Shown: positions 43,846-54,259, counted from the first letter of the stretch. The stretch is 64,000 bases of DNA from Actinacidiphila yeochonensis CN732 (GCF_000745345.1 NZ_JQNR01000004.1:992001-1056000); one strand, 5' to 3'. Notes: generated by a model not told the origin, from the sequence alone. A program made the numbers and translations.

Positions 43846-45435
43846 GTGGCCGTTCCCACCCGACCGGTGTTCCCGCGCCCCCTGGTCGACGCCTTTCTGT
43901 GCGAACCGGACGCACCGGCCTTCGAGTTCCGGTCGCGCCCGGTGACCCGGGCGGCCGTGCTCGGGCTGGTGCGCGACGCCGTGCGGGGGCTGCGTGCGGC
44001 CGGCCTCCGGCCGGGCGGCGCGGTGGCTGTCGCCACCTCCGTCACGCCCGGGGCTTTCGCCGCCCAGATCGCGGCGCACCTGCTCGGCTGCCGTGTCGTC
44101 GGACTGCGTCCGGGCCTGACGTACCACCAACTCCGTGCCGTACTGGCCGACGCAGTGGACGTGCTCGTCACCGACCCCTCCACCTCGGACGAAGCGCTGA
44201 CCGCCGCCGCCAAGGCCGCCGGCCCGACCGTGCTCGACCTCGCGCGCGACGTGCTGGGCACGGAAGGGGCCACGGGCGGCGCCGCGGCGGAGCCGGCACC
44301 GGACGCCCTCGCGGAGCTGGCCTGCGCGCCCGAACTCCTCCCGCACGGCCGCCCGGACGACATCGGCCTCGTCACGCTGACCAGCGGCAGCACCGGCCGC
44401 CCCAAGGGCTGCGCGCAGACCTACGAGGCCCTCAGCCGCCACTGGTCCTGGCAGCCCGCCGAGCGGTGGTCCGCGACGGCCCGCGAACTGGCCTCCGGAT
44501 ACCGCCGGTTCCTGCTCTTCGGGACCCTCAGCAGCGCCGTGATGCTCGAACACCTCGCGCTGTGCCTGCTCGGCGGCGGCACCGCCGTCATCCCCGAGGC
44601 GCCCGTCTCCTTCCCGCAGACCTGGGCGCGCCACCGGATCACCGGCTGCCTGTGCACGGTGCCACGCCTCTACCAGGCGCTCGACGCGCTCCGCGAGCGG
44701 GACGTCGACACCTCCTCGCTGCGGGCGCTGCTGGTGGCCGGCTCCCCGCTGCCGCCGCACCGGCTCGCCGAGGCCGTGGAGCTCCTCGGCACCGCGGTGT
44801 ACCAGGGCTACGGCCAGACCGAGACCGGCATGCTCGCCCTGCTCACCCCCGCCGACATCGCCGCCCACGGGGCCGGCGTGCTCGACGCGGTGGGCCGCCC
44901 GCTGGCCGACGCCGGGCTCAGCCTGCGGGACCCCGAAGGGCGTCCGGTGCCGCCGGGGACCCCCGGCGAGGTCTGGGTGCGCACCGGCGGCCAGATGGCC
45001 GGGTACTGGCGGGAGCCCGAGCCGACCCGCGAGGTGCTGCGCGACGGCTGGATCAGGACCCGCGACCTGGCGACCCTGCGCGACGACGGCTTCCTGCGGC
45101 TGCTCGGACGGGCCCGCGAGGTGGTCTTCGTCAACGCGATCCTCTACTACTCCGGAGCGATCGAGGCCGCGCTCGCCACCCATCCGGACGTGGACCAGGC
45201 GTACGTCGTCGCCGCCCCGGACGAGCGCACCGGCGAGGCCCCGCACGCCTTCGTCGTGCCGGTCCCCGGACGTACCCCGGACCCGGCCGAACTGCGCGCC
45301 GCCGTCCGCGCCGAGCTCGGGGACGGCCCCGTACCGGCGAGCGTCACCCTGATCGACGCGGTGCCGACCGCGCCCGGTGGCAAGCCGGACAAGCAGGCGC
45401 TGCTGGCCCGGGTCACCGCCGCGCGGCGGCCGTAG
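43846..45435 (+). CDS. AMP-dependent acyl/aryl ligase
   Basis: This 529-residue adenylate-forming enzyme has the P-loop-like TLTSGSTGRPKG (~180), YQGYGQTETGM (~325), the hinge region GWIRTRDLATLRDDGFLRLLGR (~400-420) and the catalytic Lys in PGGKPDKQALL near the C-terminus; all core motifs are intact. It activates a carboxylic acid as an acyl adenylate, then transfers it to CoA or a carrier protein. No carrier or condensation domain is nearby, which argues for a CoA ligase. The GTG start at 43846 has only a weak ribosome site. It diverges from the monooxygenase operon and probably primes the substrate of the cluster. Confidence 0.88.
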   Translation: MAVPTRPVFPRPLVDAFLCEPDAPAFEFRSRPVTRAAVLGLVRDAVRGLRAAGLRPGGAVAVATSVTPGAFAAQIAAHLLGCRVVGLRPGLTYHQLRAVLADAVDVLVTDPSTSDEALTAAAKAAGPTVLDLARDVLGTEGATGGAAAEPAPDALAELACAPELLPHGRPDDIGLVTLTSGSTGRPKGCAQTYEALSRHWSWQPAERWSATARELASGYRRFLLFGTLSSAVMLEHLALCLLGGGTAVIPEAPVSFPQTWARHRITGCLCTVPRLYQALDALRERDVDTSSLRALLVAGSPLPPHRLAEAVELLGTAVYQGYGQTETGMLALLTPADIAAHGAGVLDAVGRPLADAGLSLRDPEGRPVPPGTPGEVWVRTGGQMAGYWREPEPTREVLRDGWIRTRDLATLRDDGFLRLLGRAREVVFVNAILYYSGAIEAALATHPDVDQAYVVAAPDERTGEAPHAFVVPVPGRTPDPAELRAAVRAELGDGPVPASVTLIDAVPTAPGGKPDKQALLARVTAARRP

Positions 45436-45474
45436 CGGCGCGGAACCCCGCGCCCTCCCCGGCGGGCGGGGCTT

Positions 45475-45508
45475 CGCGGGGGCGGCCCGGAGCGGACCGC
45501 CCCCCGCG
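45475..45508. terminator. Stem-loop between ligase and ferredoxin genes
   Basis: CGCGGGGGCGG pairs with CCGCCCCCCGCG (45475-45508) with a one-base bulge, between convergent genes. It is a likely two-way terminator. Confidence 0.6.
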
Positions 45509-45514
45509 AGGGCG

Positions 45515-45712
45515 CTACTCCTCCGTGACCTCGATCGCCTGCGACGGGCAGCCGGACTCCGCGTCGCGGACGTCCCGCCACGCGTCCTCGGGCGGGCGCT
45601 CGGCGAGCAGCACGACGATCCCGTCGGTGTCGCGCTGGTCGAAGACGCCGGGCGCGGTCAGCACGCACATGCCCGAGCCGCAGCACCGGTCCTGGTCGAC
45701 GTTCACTCGCAC
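45515..45712 (-). CDS. Small ferredoxin, 3Fe-4S type
   Basis: This 65-residue electron carrier has the ferredoxin pattern of Streptomyces P450 operons: Cys10-x5-Cys16 (RCCGSGMC) and a distal CP (GCPSQAI, Cys55), which fits a three-Cys [3Fe-4S] cluster; Cys11 is an extra. The start is GTG at 45712 (GAAGGAA upstream). It lies 67 bp downstream of the P450 gene and should pass electrons to it from a reductase encoded elsewhere. Confidence 0.9.
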   Translation of the reverse strand: MRVNVDQDRCCGSGMCVLTAPGVFDQRDTDGIVVLLAERPPEDAWRDVRDAESGCPSQAIEVTEE

Positions 45713-45779
45713 GGTTGGTTCCTTCCGGGTGGGGACGGGGCGGGGCGGGACGGACGGGGGCGGGGCGGGCGGCTCGCCG

Positions 45780-47012
45780 TCACCAGGCGACCGGCAGCTC
45801 GTGCAGGCCGTAGACGGCCATCTCGTGCCGGAAGCGGAGGTCCTCGAACGGGACGGCCAGCCGCAGGCCCGGCAGCCGGTCCAGGACGGCGGGCAGCGCC
45901 ACCCGCAGTTCGAGCCGGGCCAGCGGCTGGCCCAGGCACTGGTGGACGCCGAAGCCGAACGCCAGGTGCCGCCGGGCGCCCGGCCGTTCGAGGTCCAGCT
46001 GGTCGCCGTCGGGGAAGGCCGCCTCGTCGCGGTTGCCGGTGCCGAGCATGCACAGCACGCCCTCGCCGGCCCGCACCAGCGTGCCGCCGACCTCGACGTC
46101 CTCCACGGCGACCCGCGAGAGGCCGCTGTGCACCACGGTCAGGTAGCGCAGCAGCTCCTCCACCGCGGTGTCCAGCGCGGTGCCGTCGCCCTCGGCGTCC
46201 TGCCGGGCCGCCTGGCGCAGCCGCTCGGCCTGGGCGGGCTCGCGCAGCATCGCCAGCACCGACAGCGAGGTCATGTTCGCGGTGGTCTCGTGCCCGGCGA
46301 CCAGCAGCAGCCGGCCCATCGAGGCGATCTCCTCGTCGTCCAGCTCGCCCTGCGCGACCAGGCGGCTGATGATGTCGTCGTCCGGTGCGGAACGCTTGGC
46401 GCGGGCGAGTCCGGTCAGGAAGTCCAGCAGCCGCTTCTGGGCGCCGCTCACCTCCTCGGGCGGCGCGTCGGTGCGGAGCATCGTGGAGCTGCACTCCTGG
46501 AAGAACGCGTGCTCGGCGTAGGGGACGCCGAGGAGCAGGCAGATGACGACCGACGGCAGCGGCAGCGCGAACTCGGCGACCAGGTCGGCGGTTCGGCCGG
46601 GGCCGGCCGTCATCCGGTCCAGCAGGTCGTCGGCCACCGCCTGCACGGCCGGGCGCATCGCGGCCACCTTGCGGATCATGAAGTCGGCGGTGAGCATGCG
46701 GCGGAGCCGGGCGTGCGCCGGGTCGTCCATCCGGATGAAGGTGGGTAGGTCGGTGGTCAGCGCCCGCCGTCCGGCCGACAGGAACGGGAAGCCGGGCCGG
46801 GACGCGTCCGCGCTGAACCGCTGGTCGCGCAGCACGGAGCGGATGTCCGCGTGCCGGGTGACCATCCAGCACGTGGACCCGTCCCACAGCTGGACGCGGC
46901 TCAACGCCTGCTCGTCGCGGGCCTGTTCGTACGCGGGCGGGGGGTCGAAGGGGCAGCCCCCGCGCGCGGCGGGGACGGTCAGGGGAGCGGACGGGTGCGC
47001 GGCTGTGGTCAT
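45780..47012 (-). CDS. Cytochrome P450 (CYP105/CYP107-like)
   Basis: This 410-residue class I bacterial P450 has all canonical motifs: I-helix LLLVAGHETTANM (~240), ExxR in EELLRYL (~283), and heme-binding FGFGVHQCLGQPLARLEL with Cys near 359. ATG 47012 has GGAGGAG upstream. It is cotranscribed with the ferredoxin. Such enzymes hydroxylate or couple secondary metabolites or xenobiotics; the target is unknown. It probably belongs with the flavoenzyme/P450/ligase cluster to its left. Confidence 0.93.
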   Translation of the reverse strand: MTTAAHPSAPLTVPAARGGCPFDPPPAYEQARDEQALSRVQLWDGSTCWMVTRHADIRSVLRDQRFSADASRPGFPFLSAGRRALTTDLPTFIRMDDPAHARLRRMLTADFMIRKVAAMRPAVQAVADDLLDRMTAGPGRTADLVAEFALPLPSVVICLLLGVPYAEHAFFQECSSTMLRTDAPPEEVSGAQKRLLDFLTGLARAKRSAPDDDIISRLVAQGELDDEEIASMGRLLLVAGHETTANMTSLSVLAMLREPAQAERLRQAARQDAEGDGTALDTAVEELLRYLTVVHSGLSRVAVEDVEVGGTLVRAGEGVLCMLGTGNRDEAAFPDGDQLDLERPGARRHLAFGFGVHQCLGQPLARLELRVALPAVLDRLPGLRLAVPFEDLRFRHEMAVYGLHELPVAW

Positions 47013-47360
47013 GGCGGACTCTCCTCCGAAGCAGTACGGAAGGTGCCGAAGAGGTACCCGAGGTGGTTGGGGTCGATGCTCCCAGCAGTAGATGCTGTAG
47101 GCAACTAACCAGTTGATCACGTTAGTTGACCCTCCGTGCCGACGGAAGGCCGAATCCGGGCCGTGCCGGAATCTGGCCCGAACCCGACCCCGGCCGCCGC
47201 GCCGATCCGGCAGCGGGGCGTGAACCCGACACGGCGGTAAACCGCCAGGGCGCCGCGTTGACCCCGGGGCGGCCCATGGGGATCTTGAGTCACATCGCGT
47301 CCGCCCGACACCACGGGCCGCCCTGAGGTCGTCAGCCTCACCACCCACGGGAGATGACCC

Positions 47361-50300
47361 TTGCCCGCCGTATCCCCGCTCGCCCCGCGTCCTTCCGGGG
47401 GTGTTCCCAGACCGCGTGCGAGGACCTCTCTCGCCGCCTTCGCCGTCACCGCCCTGCTCGCCTGCTTCGCCCTGCTGCTGCCGGCCAACGCGTGGGCAGC
47501 CCCGCGCAGGCCCCGGCGCCCACCACGGCCGCTGCCACCGGTGCCACCGCCGCCACCAACTCCGCCGGTTCCAAGGCCGGTTCCCAGGCCGGTTCCGCCG
47601 CCGCCGCCGAACCGCTGTGCGGCACCCCCAAGCCCGGCGCCTTCACCTGCTTCGCGCTGCGCCGCACCGACACCCGCCGCGCTCTCGGCCTGCAGCGCGA
47701 CACCGCCGGCCAGGCCACCGCGCCCGCCGGCCTGTCCCCGGCCGACCTGCTGTCCGCCTACGCCCTGCCCGCCGACGGCGGCCAGGGTGCCACGATCGCG
47801 ATCGTCGACGCCTTCGACGACCCCACCGCCGAGGCCGATCTCGCCGTCTACCGCGAGCAGTTCGGGCTGCCCGCCTGCACCGCCGAGTCCGGCTGCCTGC
47901 GCAAGGTGGACGAGCACGGCGGCGCCGACTACCCCGCCGCCGACGAGGGGTGGGCCGGGGAGATCTCGCTGGACCTGGACATGGTCTCCGCGGTCGCCCC
48001 CGAGGCGCACATCCTGCTGATCGAGGCCGCGAGCGCGAACACCGACGACCTCGGCACCGCAGAGGACACCGCCGTCGCCCTGGGTGCCCGCTACGTCTCC
48101 AACTCCTACGGCGCCTACGTCGACGACCCGGCCGAACCGGCCATCGACGAGGCGTACTTCGACCACCCGGGCACCGCGCTGGTGTTCTCCTCCGGTGACG
48201 ACGGCTACGGCGCCACCTACCCCGCCGCGTCCCCCTACGTGACCTCCGTGGGCGGCACCAGCCTCACCCGCGACACCAGCGCCCGCGGCTGGACCGAGTC
48301 GGTGTGGAACTCCACCGTCACCGACGGCTCCGGCATACCGCACTGGGGCGCCCCCGCCTCGGGCTGCTCCTCCGCGGAGCCCAAGCCCGCCTTCCAGACC
48401 GACGCCGGCTGCCCCGGTCGGACCGTCACCGACGTCAGCGCCGTGGCCGACCCCGCCACCGGCGTCGCGGTCTACAACAGCTTCTCCGACGGCGGCTGGA
48501 ACGTGTACGGCGGCACCAGCGCCTCGGCCCCCATCATCACCAGCACCTACGCGCTGGCCGGCGCGCCCGTCTCCGGCACCTACCCCAACTCCTACCCGTA
48601 CAACAGCCCTTCGGCGCTGCACGACGTGACCACCGGCGACGACGCCAGCTGCGCCGACGCGTCGCTGTGCGGCTTCGGGACGACCCCGAGCTGCGACCCG
48701 TCCTACCTGTGCGCGGCCCAGGCCGGCTACGACGGCCCGACCGGTCTCGGCACCCCCGACGGCCTGGCCGCCTTCCGGCCCGGCCCGCACGCCACCGTGC
48801 ACGGCACCGTCACCGACGCCGACACCGGCAAGCCCGTGGCGCAGGCCGCCGTCGACATCGGCGGGCACCAGACCACCACCGGCTCCGACGGCACCTACCG
48901 GATCGACGTGCCCGCCGGCTCCTACCCGGCGCACGCCGGGGCCTTCGGCTACGCCGACCACGACCTCGGCACCCTGGACCTGCCCGACGGCACCGACCTC
49001 ACCGAGGACATCACCCTCACCGCGATACCGGCCGAACCGGTCTCGGGCACCGTCAAGGACAGCGCCCACGCCTGGGGCGTCTACGCCCGCGTCACCGTCG
49101 ACGGTGTGCCCGGCCAGACCTTCAGCGACCCGGCCACCGGCGCGTACCGGCTCACCGTCCCGATGAACCGCGACTACACCGTGCACGTCACCCCGCTGGT
49201 GCCCGGCTACCAGCCGCTCACCCGCGAGGTCCAGGTCGGCGCCACCGCGCTCACCGGCGTCGACCTCGTACCGCAGCTGAACACCTCCGGCACCCTGCCG
49301 GCCGGCTACGAGATCACCTACCACGGCGGCGGGCAGCAGCACTTCGACACCGCCGCCACCCCGCAGGGCTGGACCGTCAAGAACAACACCCCGGCCGGCG
49401 GCTGGCAGTTCGACGACCCGCTCAACCGCGGCAACCAGACCGGCGGCACCGGCCGGTTCGCGATCGTCGACGACTTTGCCGACGGCTGGTCCCCCGTCGA
49501 CACCGAACTCATCAGCCCGGCCTACGACTTCAGCGCCGAACGCACCCCCGAAGTGGACTTCGCGAGTGCCCTGCCCGCCGACTACCGGCTGTTGGACGCC
49601 ACCGCCGACGTCGACGTCAGCACCGACGGCGGCTCCTCCTGGACCACCGTGTGGCACCACGAGGACCTCGTGCCCGGCCCCTCGTACCAGAGCGTGCCGC
49701 TGGACGCCTACGCCGGCGACCCGTCGGTCCGGCTGCGCTTCCACTTCACCGGAAGCCTCACCGGCATCTGGGAGCTCGACGACGTCGCGGTGGGCACCCG
49801 GACCCTCACCGCCCTGCACGGCGGCATGATCGTCGGCCGGGTCACCGACGCCAACACCGGCGCCGGCGTCCCCGGCACCGTCCTGACCGTGCCCGGCGGC
49901 AGCGGTGAACCCGACGCCACCGCCCGTGCCGTCGCCTCCCCCGGCGACCCGGCCGTCGGCGACGGCGTGTACTGGCTGTACTCCGACCGCACCGGCAAGC
50001 AGACCCTGACCGCGGGGCTGCCCGCCTTCGGCTACCCCGACACCACCGCCAAGGCCACCGTGACCGCCGACCGGGCCGTCACGGCCGACGTCGCGCTCCA
50101 CCCGGGCCGGCTGGCCACCGCGCAGACCGCCCTGTCCACCTCCGTGGCCTGGGGCGACAGCCGTACCGCGAACCTCACCCTGACCAACACCGGCGGCTCC
50201 CCGGTCACCTTCTCCCTCGGCGAGCAGAACCTCCCCTCCAGCGTGCCGGGTTCGGCCGCCGGCACCGGGAACGCCCCGGCCGTGACCGCCCCCACCACGC

Positions 50301-51769
50301 TCACCCCGCTCACCGCCTACGCGCCCGCCGCCCGGTCCGGCGACCCCGCGAACAGCACCCCGCAGGGACCCACCGCCGACCTCACCGCGCACGCCGCCGC
50401 CGGCACCCCGGCCCAGGGCTGGCAGACCCTCACCGATCTGGCCGTACCCAGCTTCGGCGGTGTCGCCGCCACCGACCAGGGCGTCCTCTACGAGGGCCTC
50501 GGCGTCGGCTCCGACGGCAGCTGGACCACCGACTTCCGCGCCTACGACCAGGCCACCGGGGCCTGGCGGCAGCTCGCCTCCCCGGTCACCAAGCGGGACT
50601 CGCCCGCCTACGGCTTCATCGGCGGCAAGCTCTACGTGGTCGGCGGCCGCGACGAGTCCGGCCACGGCATCCGCGGCGGCGAGGTCTACGACCCGGCCAC
50701 CGACACCTGGGCGCAGATCGCCGACGCGCCGCTGGGCTTCGGCGGTTCGGCCTTCGGCACCGCCGGCGGCAGGCTGTACGTCATCGGCGGCTGCGACTTC
50801 TCCGTCGGCTGCGGCACCACCGACGTGCAGGTCTACGACCCGGCCACCGACACCTGGAGCACCGGCCGGCCCTACCCCGAACCGGTCTCCTACGCCGCCT
50901 GCGGCACCGTCGACTCCGTGCTGACCTGCGCCGGCGGCTCCTACGAACCCGTCGACGGCGGCGTCCAGGACAGCCGCCACACCTACCGCCTCGACACCGC
51001 CACCGGCAGCTGGCACAAGGTCGCCGACGCCCCCGACGCGTTCTGGGGCGCGGCCGGCACCGCCGCCGACGGAGACCTGCTGATCGCCGGCGGCGCCAGC
51101 TCGGCGACCGGCGAGATGACCGGGCAGACGTACGCCTACGACCCGGCCGCCGACGCCTGGAACCCGCTGCCGGGCCTGCCGCAGCCGCAGATCCTCGGCC
51201 AGGCCGCGCCCGGCTGGTACGTGCTCGGCGGCGAGAACGCCGAGGGCGGGGTCCTCGGCAGCGCCCTCCAACTGCCCGGTTGGGACGCACCGCACGCGGA
51301 CGTGCCCTGGCTCGCCGAGAGCGCGCAGAAGTTCACCCTCAAGGGCGGCGCCTCCACCACCGTCAAGGTCACCTTCGACGCCACCGCGATGGGCGCCGCC
51401 GACTACGGGGACCACCGGGCCGCCCTCGTCGTCGACAGCGACACCCCGTACGCCTCGCTGACGGTGCCGCTCACGATGTCGGTGACCGCCCCCGCCGGCT
51501 GGGGCGAGCTGTCCGGCACCGTCACCGGGCAGACACCGGACGGCGGGACGGCGCCGCTGCCCGGGGCCGTCGTCGAGGTGGACAGCAAGAACGGCGACAC
51601 CACCCTCACCACCGGCGCGGACGGCGGCTACCGGCTGTGGCGTCCGGTCTCGGACGGCAAGCTCACCGTGATCACCGCCGCCGACGGCTACCGGCCCGCC
51701 ACCCGCACCCTCACCCTCGTCAGGGGAGGTGCCGTCACCGCCGACTTCACGCTGGCCGCGCTGACGTAG
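47361..51769 (+). CDS. Secreted S53 (sedolisin) protease with kelch repeats, apparent frameshift near the signal peptide
   Basis: The gene starts at TTG 47361 with GGGAGATGA upstream. The signal peptide (Arg-rich, then TSLAAFAVTALLACFALLLP, AWAA) is in frame 3, but the mature protein continues in frame 2; adding one C at the run 47500-47503 joins them, giving about 1469 residues. The S53 domain (~100-470) has GEISLDLDMVSAVAP (catalytic Glu and Asp) and GGTSASAP (Ser). Next come carboxypeptidase-regulatory-like domains (~475-620, HGTVTDADTGKPV), a jelly-roll-like region, a second regulatory-like unit, about five or six kelch repeats (~1020-1330, AYGFIGGKLYVVGG, RLYVIGG) and a final regulatory-like domain. 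It is a cell-surface or secreted endopeptidase; its substrates are unknown. Confidence 0.85.
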
Positions 51770-51793
51770 GCGCAGCCCCCACGGTGCCGCCCT

Positions 51794-51828
51794 GCCGGTG
51801 CCGGCGCGCGACCCGCGCCGGCACCGGC
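51794..51828. terminator. 15-bp perfect stem-loop between convergent genes
   Basis: Bases 51794-51808 pair exactly with 51814-51828 around a 5-nt loop, 25 bp after the S53 gene stop and before the minus-strand SnoaL-like gene. It is a probable bidirectional terminator. Confidence 0.75.
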
Positions 51829-51921
51829 CCCCCAGGGTCGTCCGTGCCGGGCACACCGCCTCGTCACGGACGCCCCGAGCGGCCTCCGCCGGTCCGGCTC
51901 CCGCCTGGCGCGGGGGTCGGA

Positions 51922-52293
51922 TCAGGGCAGGCTGGACACCTGGTAGTGGGCGATGTACCAGCCGTCCGCGAGGCGCTTGAGCAGCAGCCCGAGGCTCACG
52001 TTCAGCGGCGGCCGCCCGCTGAAGGCGAACACCACGCTCTGGTATCCGAGCAGGAGGTCGTCGGCGAGCCGGCGCGTCTCCAGGATCTCGTACCGGGCCG
52101 TCATCCCCAGCGGCTGCGAGGCGTAGTAGGCGACGACGCCCTGCCGCCCGACGCTGTAGGGGTGCAGCCCCTGGAAGATGGCGTCCTCCGTGAAGCGCGC
52201 GGCGACCCGCTCCGGTTCGTGGGCGTCGACGCCCGCCTTCCACGCGTCGAGCACCTCGCGCAGGACCGCTTCGTCGTCCGTCGTGCCGGTCAT
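51922..52293 (-). CDS. SnoaL/NTF2-like protein
   Basis: This 123-residue single-domain alpha+beta protein of the SnoaL/NTF2 fold has the pattern VLREVLDAWKAGVDAHEPERVAARFTEDAIFQG followed by beta strands (VVAYYASQP, GYQSVVFAFSG, WYIAHYQVSSLP). ATG 52293 has AGGAGAG upstream. Members include cyclases, isomerases and ligand-binding proteins; the role here is unknown. It sits 81 bp downstream of the SDR gene in the same direction, so they may share a transcript. Confidence 0.85.
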   Translation of the reverse strand: MTGTTDDEAVLREVLDAWKAGVDAHEPERVAARFTEDAIFQGLHPYSVGRQGVVAYYASQPLGMTARYEILETRRLADDLLLGYQSVVFAFSGRPPLNVSLGLLLKRLADGWYIAHYQVSSLP

Positions 52294-52374
52294 CGGGCTC
52301 TCCTGTCGTTCTGGACGCGGGCGCGGGCGGACCGCCGTGCCCGGGACGGGATCGGCCAAGGGCCGACCGGTTGT

Positions 52375-53088
52375 TCAGTGGCCCGCGCTCTGCCCGCCGT
52401 CGACGTGGGAGATCTCGCCGGTGACGAACGGGGCCTGCTCCAGGTAGAGGACGGCCCGGACCACGTCGTCGACCTCGCCCATCCGCCGGACCGGGTGCAG
52501 GGCGGCCTGGGCGCCGCCGGGGTCGGCCGGGTGCGTCGGGGCGCGGATCACGCCGAGGGAGACGGCGTTCACCCGGATGCCGCGGGTGGCGTACTCGATC
52601 GCCAGCGATCGGGTGACCGCGTTCAGACCGCCCTTGGTCAGGGAGGCGAGGCCGCCGGTGACCCGCGCGTCCGCGTTGTCGACCAGGCTGGTCGAGATGT
52701 TCACGACGTGGCCGCCGCCCTCACGGGAGAGCATCGCGGCGATCGCGCTGCGCGAGAACGCGAAGAAGCCGCGCAGGTTCACCCCGACCACCGACGCGTA
52801 GTCCGCGTCGGTGTACTCGGTGAACGGCTTGGCGACGAAGACCCCGGCGCCGTTGACCAGCGTGTCGACGCGGCCGAACCGTTCCACCGCCGCGCCGACG
52901 ACCCGGGCGCCCGCGCCGGCCTCGGCCACGTCGCTGGGCACGGCCAGCACCTGGGGGTCGTCCGACACCTGGAGGGACCGGGCGGTCGCGGCGACCGCGT
53001 AGCCGAGCGAGCGGTAGGCCGCGACCAGGGCCGCGCCGATACCTCGTGAGGCTCCGGTGATGACGGCGACCTTCTGCGGGGAGTCCAT
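52375..53088 (-). CDS. Short-chain dehydrogenase/reductase lacking the catalytic Tyr
   Basis: This 237-residue Rossmann-fold enzyme has an intact cofactor site TGASRGIG (~12-19) and VNGAG. The catalytic Ser segment is VVNISTS, but in the following SDR Y-x3-K motif (LASLTKGG) the Tyr position is Ala while the Lys is kept. Similar Tyr-less SDRs occur in other bacteria. It may therefore use another residue or be non-classical. The ATG at 53088 has no strong ribosome site. It is possibly cotranscribed with the SnoaL-like gene; there is no other pathway context. Confidence 0.88.
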   Translation of the reverse strand: MDSPQKVAVITGASRGIGAALVAAYRSLGYAVAATARSLQVSDDPQVLAVPSDVAEAGAGARVVGAAVERFGRVDTLVNGAGVFVAKPFTEYTDADYASVVGVNLRGFFAFSRSAIAAMLSREGGGHVVNISTSLVDNADARVTGGLASLTKGGLNAVTRSLAIEYATRGIRVNAVSLGVIRAPTHPADPGGAQAALHPVRRMGEVDDVVRAVLYLEQAPFVTGEISHVDGGQSAGH

Positions 53089-53275
53089 GACCGGATTCTC
53101 ACCCCGCCCCCGCCCCCGCCGCCCGGCGCGCGCACCGGGCGGTGTGTCGTGGCGTGCCGCCCGGGACGGCCGCCGGGGTGCCGCGGAGGACGCCGGCCCC
53201 GTACCGGCGGGGCCGGTGTCGGCGACTCGCGCGGGTCCGACCCCGCCGGGCAGGGCGCCGACGGCCGCGGAGGGG

Positions 53276-54259
53276 TCAGTCCCGCGGGCGCCACCACCCC
53301 CGGTCCGCGGCCAGCACCCCGGCCTGGAAACGGCTGGCCGCCCCCAGCCGCTGCAGCAGCGCCCGCACCCGGCGCTGCACCGTGCGCAGGCCGATGCCCA
53401 GCTGCCGGGCTATCGCCTCGTCCGACAACCCCACCGCCAGCAGCGACAGGATGCGCCGCTCGTCGGGCGTCGGCCCGTCCTCGGCCTGCGTCCCGCCGCC
53501 GTCCGGCACGTAGGGCTGCGCCTGCTGCCACAGCGTCTCGAACAGCTCCGACAGGGCGTCCAGCAGCGCCGAAGGGCGCACCAGGATGCAGGAGTCCAGC
53601 ACCTGAGGCGTCGCCACCAGGGGGATCAGGCCCGCCTGGCCGTCCGCGAGGATGAGCTTCATCGGGGCCCGGGGCAGCACCCGGATCTCCTCGCCCTGCG
53701 CCATGTCCCGCTCGATCCGGTGGATCGTGCCCGGCCGGGTCAGGTTCTCCCGGCCGTGGATGAACCGGCTGCGCACCCCCGGTGAGGCCATGTTCCTGCT
53801 GGAGTTCACCGCCGCGCCGTCCCTGGCCAGCGCGTACGGCGGGGCGTCGACGCCGCGCAGCTCCCGCTCCACGCTGGTGAACAGCTGCTGGCCGCACCGG
53901 GCCACCGCCTCCGGGCCGTTGATCACCTCGATCAGCCCGGCCGAGCCCTGCCCGACCCGGCCCTTGCGGTGCTTCTCACCGAGCCACTGGGACAGCGCCC
54001 GAACCCGGCGGATGTCCCGCTCCCGGGCCAGCAGCAGCACCTCGATGGCGTGTTCCGGAGGCAGCGCCGTCCACCGGGCCGGCTCCCCGGGCAGCCGCGA
54101 CACCAAGCCCCGGTCCTCCAGCCGGGTCAGCGCACCCCGGACCGTCTCCGGCTCCAGGGCGGTCCGGGCGACCAACTCGTCCCGCCCCAGCGGGACGCCC
54201 TCCAGGAGCACGAAGTAGGCCGCCTCCTGACCGTGGTCGAGCCCGAGTACCTCCAGCAC
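53276..54259 (-). CDS. HTH transcriptional regulator with LuxR-type C-terminal domain
   Basis: This protein has about 327 residues from the GTG at 54259 (GGAGG eight bases upstream); a second GTG at 54268 is possible. The N-terminal part (~1-75) is a TrmB-like winged helix (LGRDELVARTALEPETVRGALTRLEDRGLVSRL), the middle (~80-250) is an uncharacterised effector-like region, and the C-terminus carries a LuxR helix-turn-helix (LSLLAVGLSDEAIARQLGIGLRTVQRRVRALLQRLGA). It is typical of a large Streptomyces family near secondary-metabolism genes. It is divergent from fbiC with 180 bp between, so it may control fbiC, though no evidence is visible. Confidence 0.82.
   Translation of the reverse strand: MLEVLGLDHGQEAAYFVLLEGVPLGRDELVARTALEPETVRGALTRLEDRGLVSRLPGEPARWTALPPEHAIEVLLLARERDIRRVRALSQWLGEKHRKGRVGQGSAGLIEVINGPEAVARCGQQLFTSVERELRGVDAPPYALARDGAAVNSSRNMASPGVRSRFIHGRENLTRPGTIHRIERDMAQGEEIRVLPRAPMKLILADGQAGLIPLVATPQVLDSCILVRPSALLDALSELFETLWQQAQPYVPDGGGTQAEDGPTPDERRILSLLAVGLSDEAIARQLGIGLRTVQRRVRALLQRLGAASRFQAGVLAADRGWWRPRD

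Noticed and set aside
47117-52243. 1708-codon open frame on the minus strand
   Set aside because: It lies antisense to the S53 protease gene; its sequence is Gly/Val/Arg-rich without domains, as expected from a shadow of a high-GC gene.
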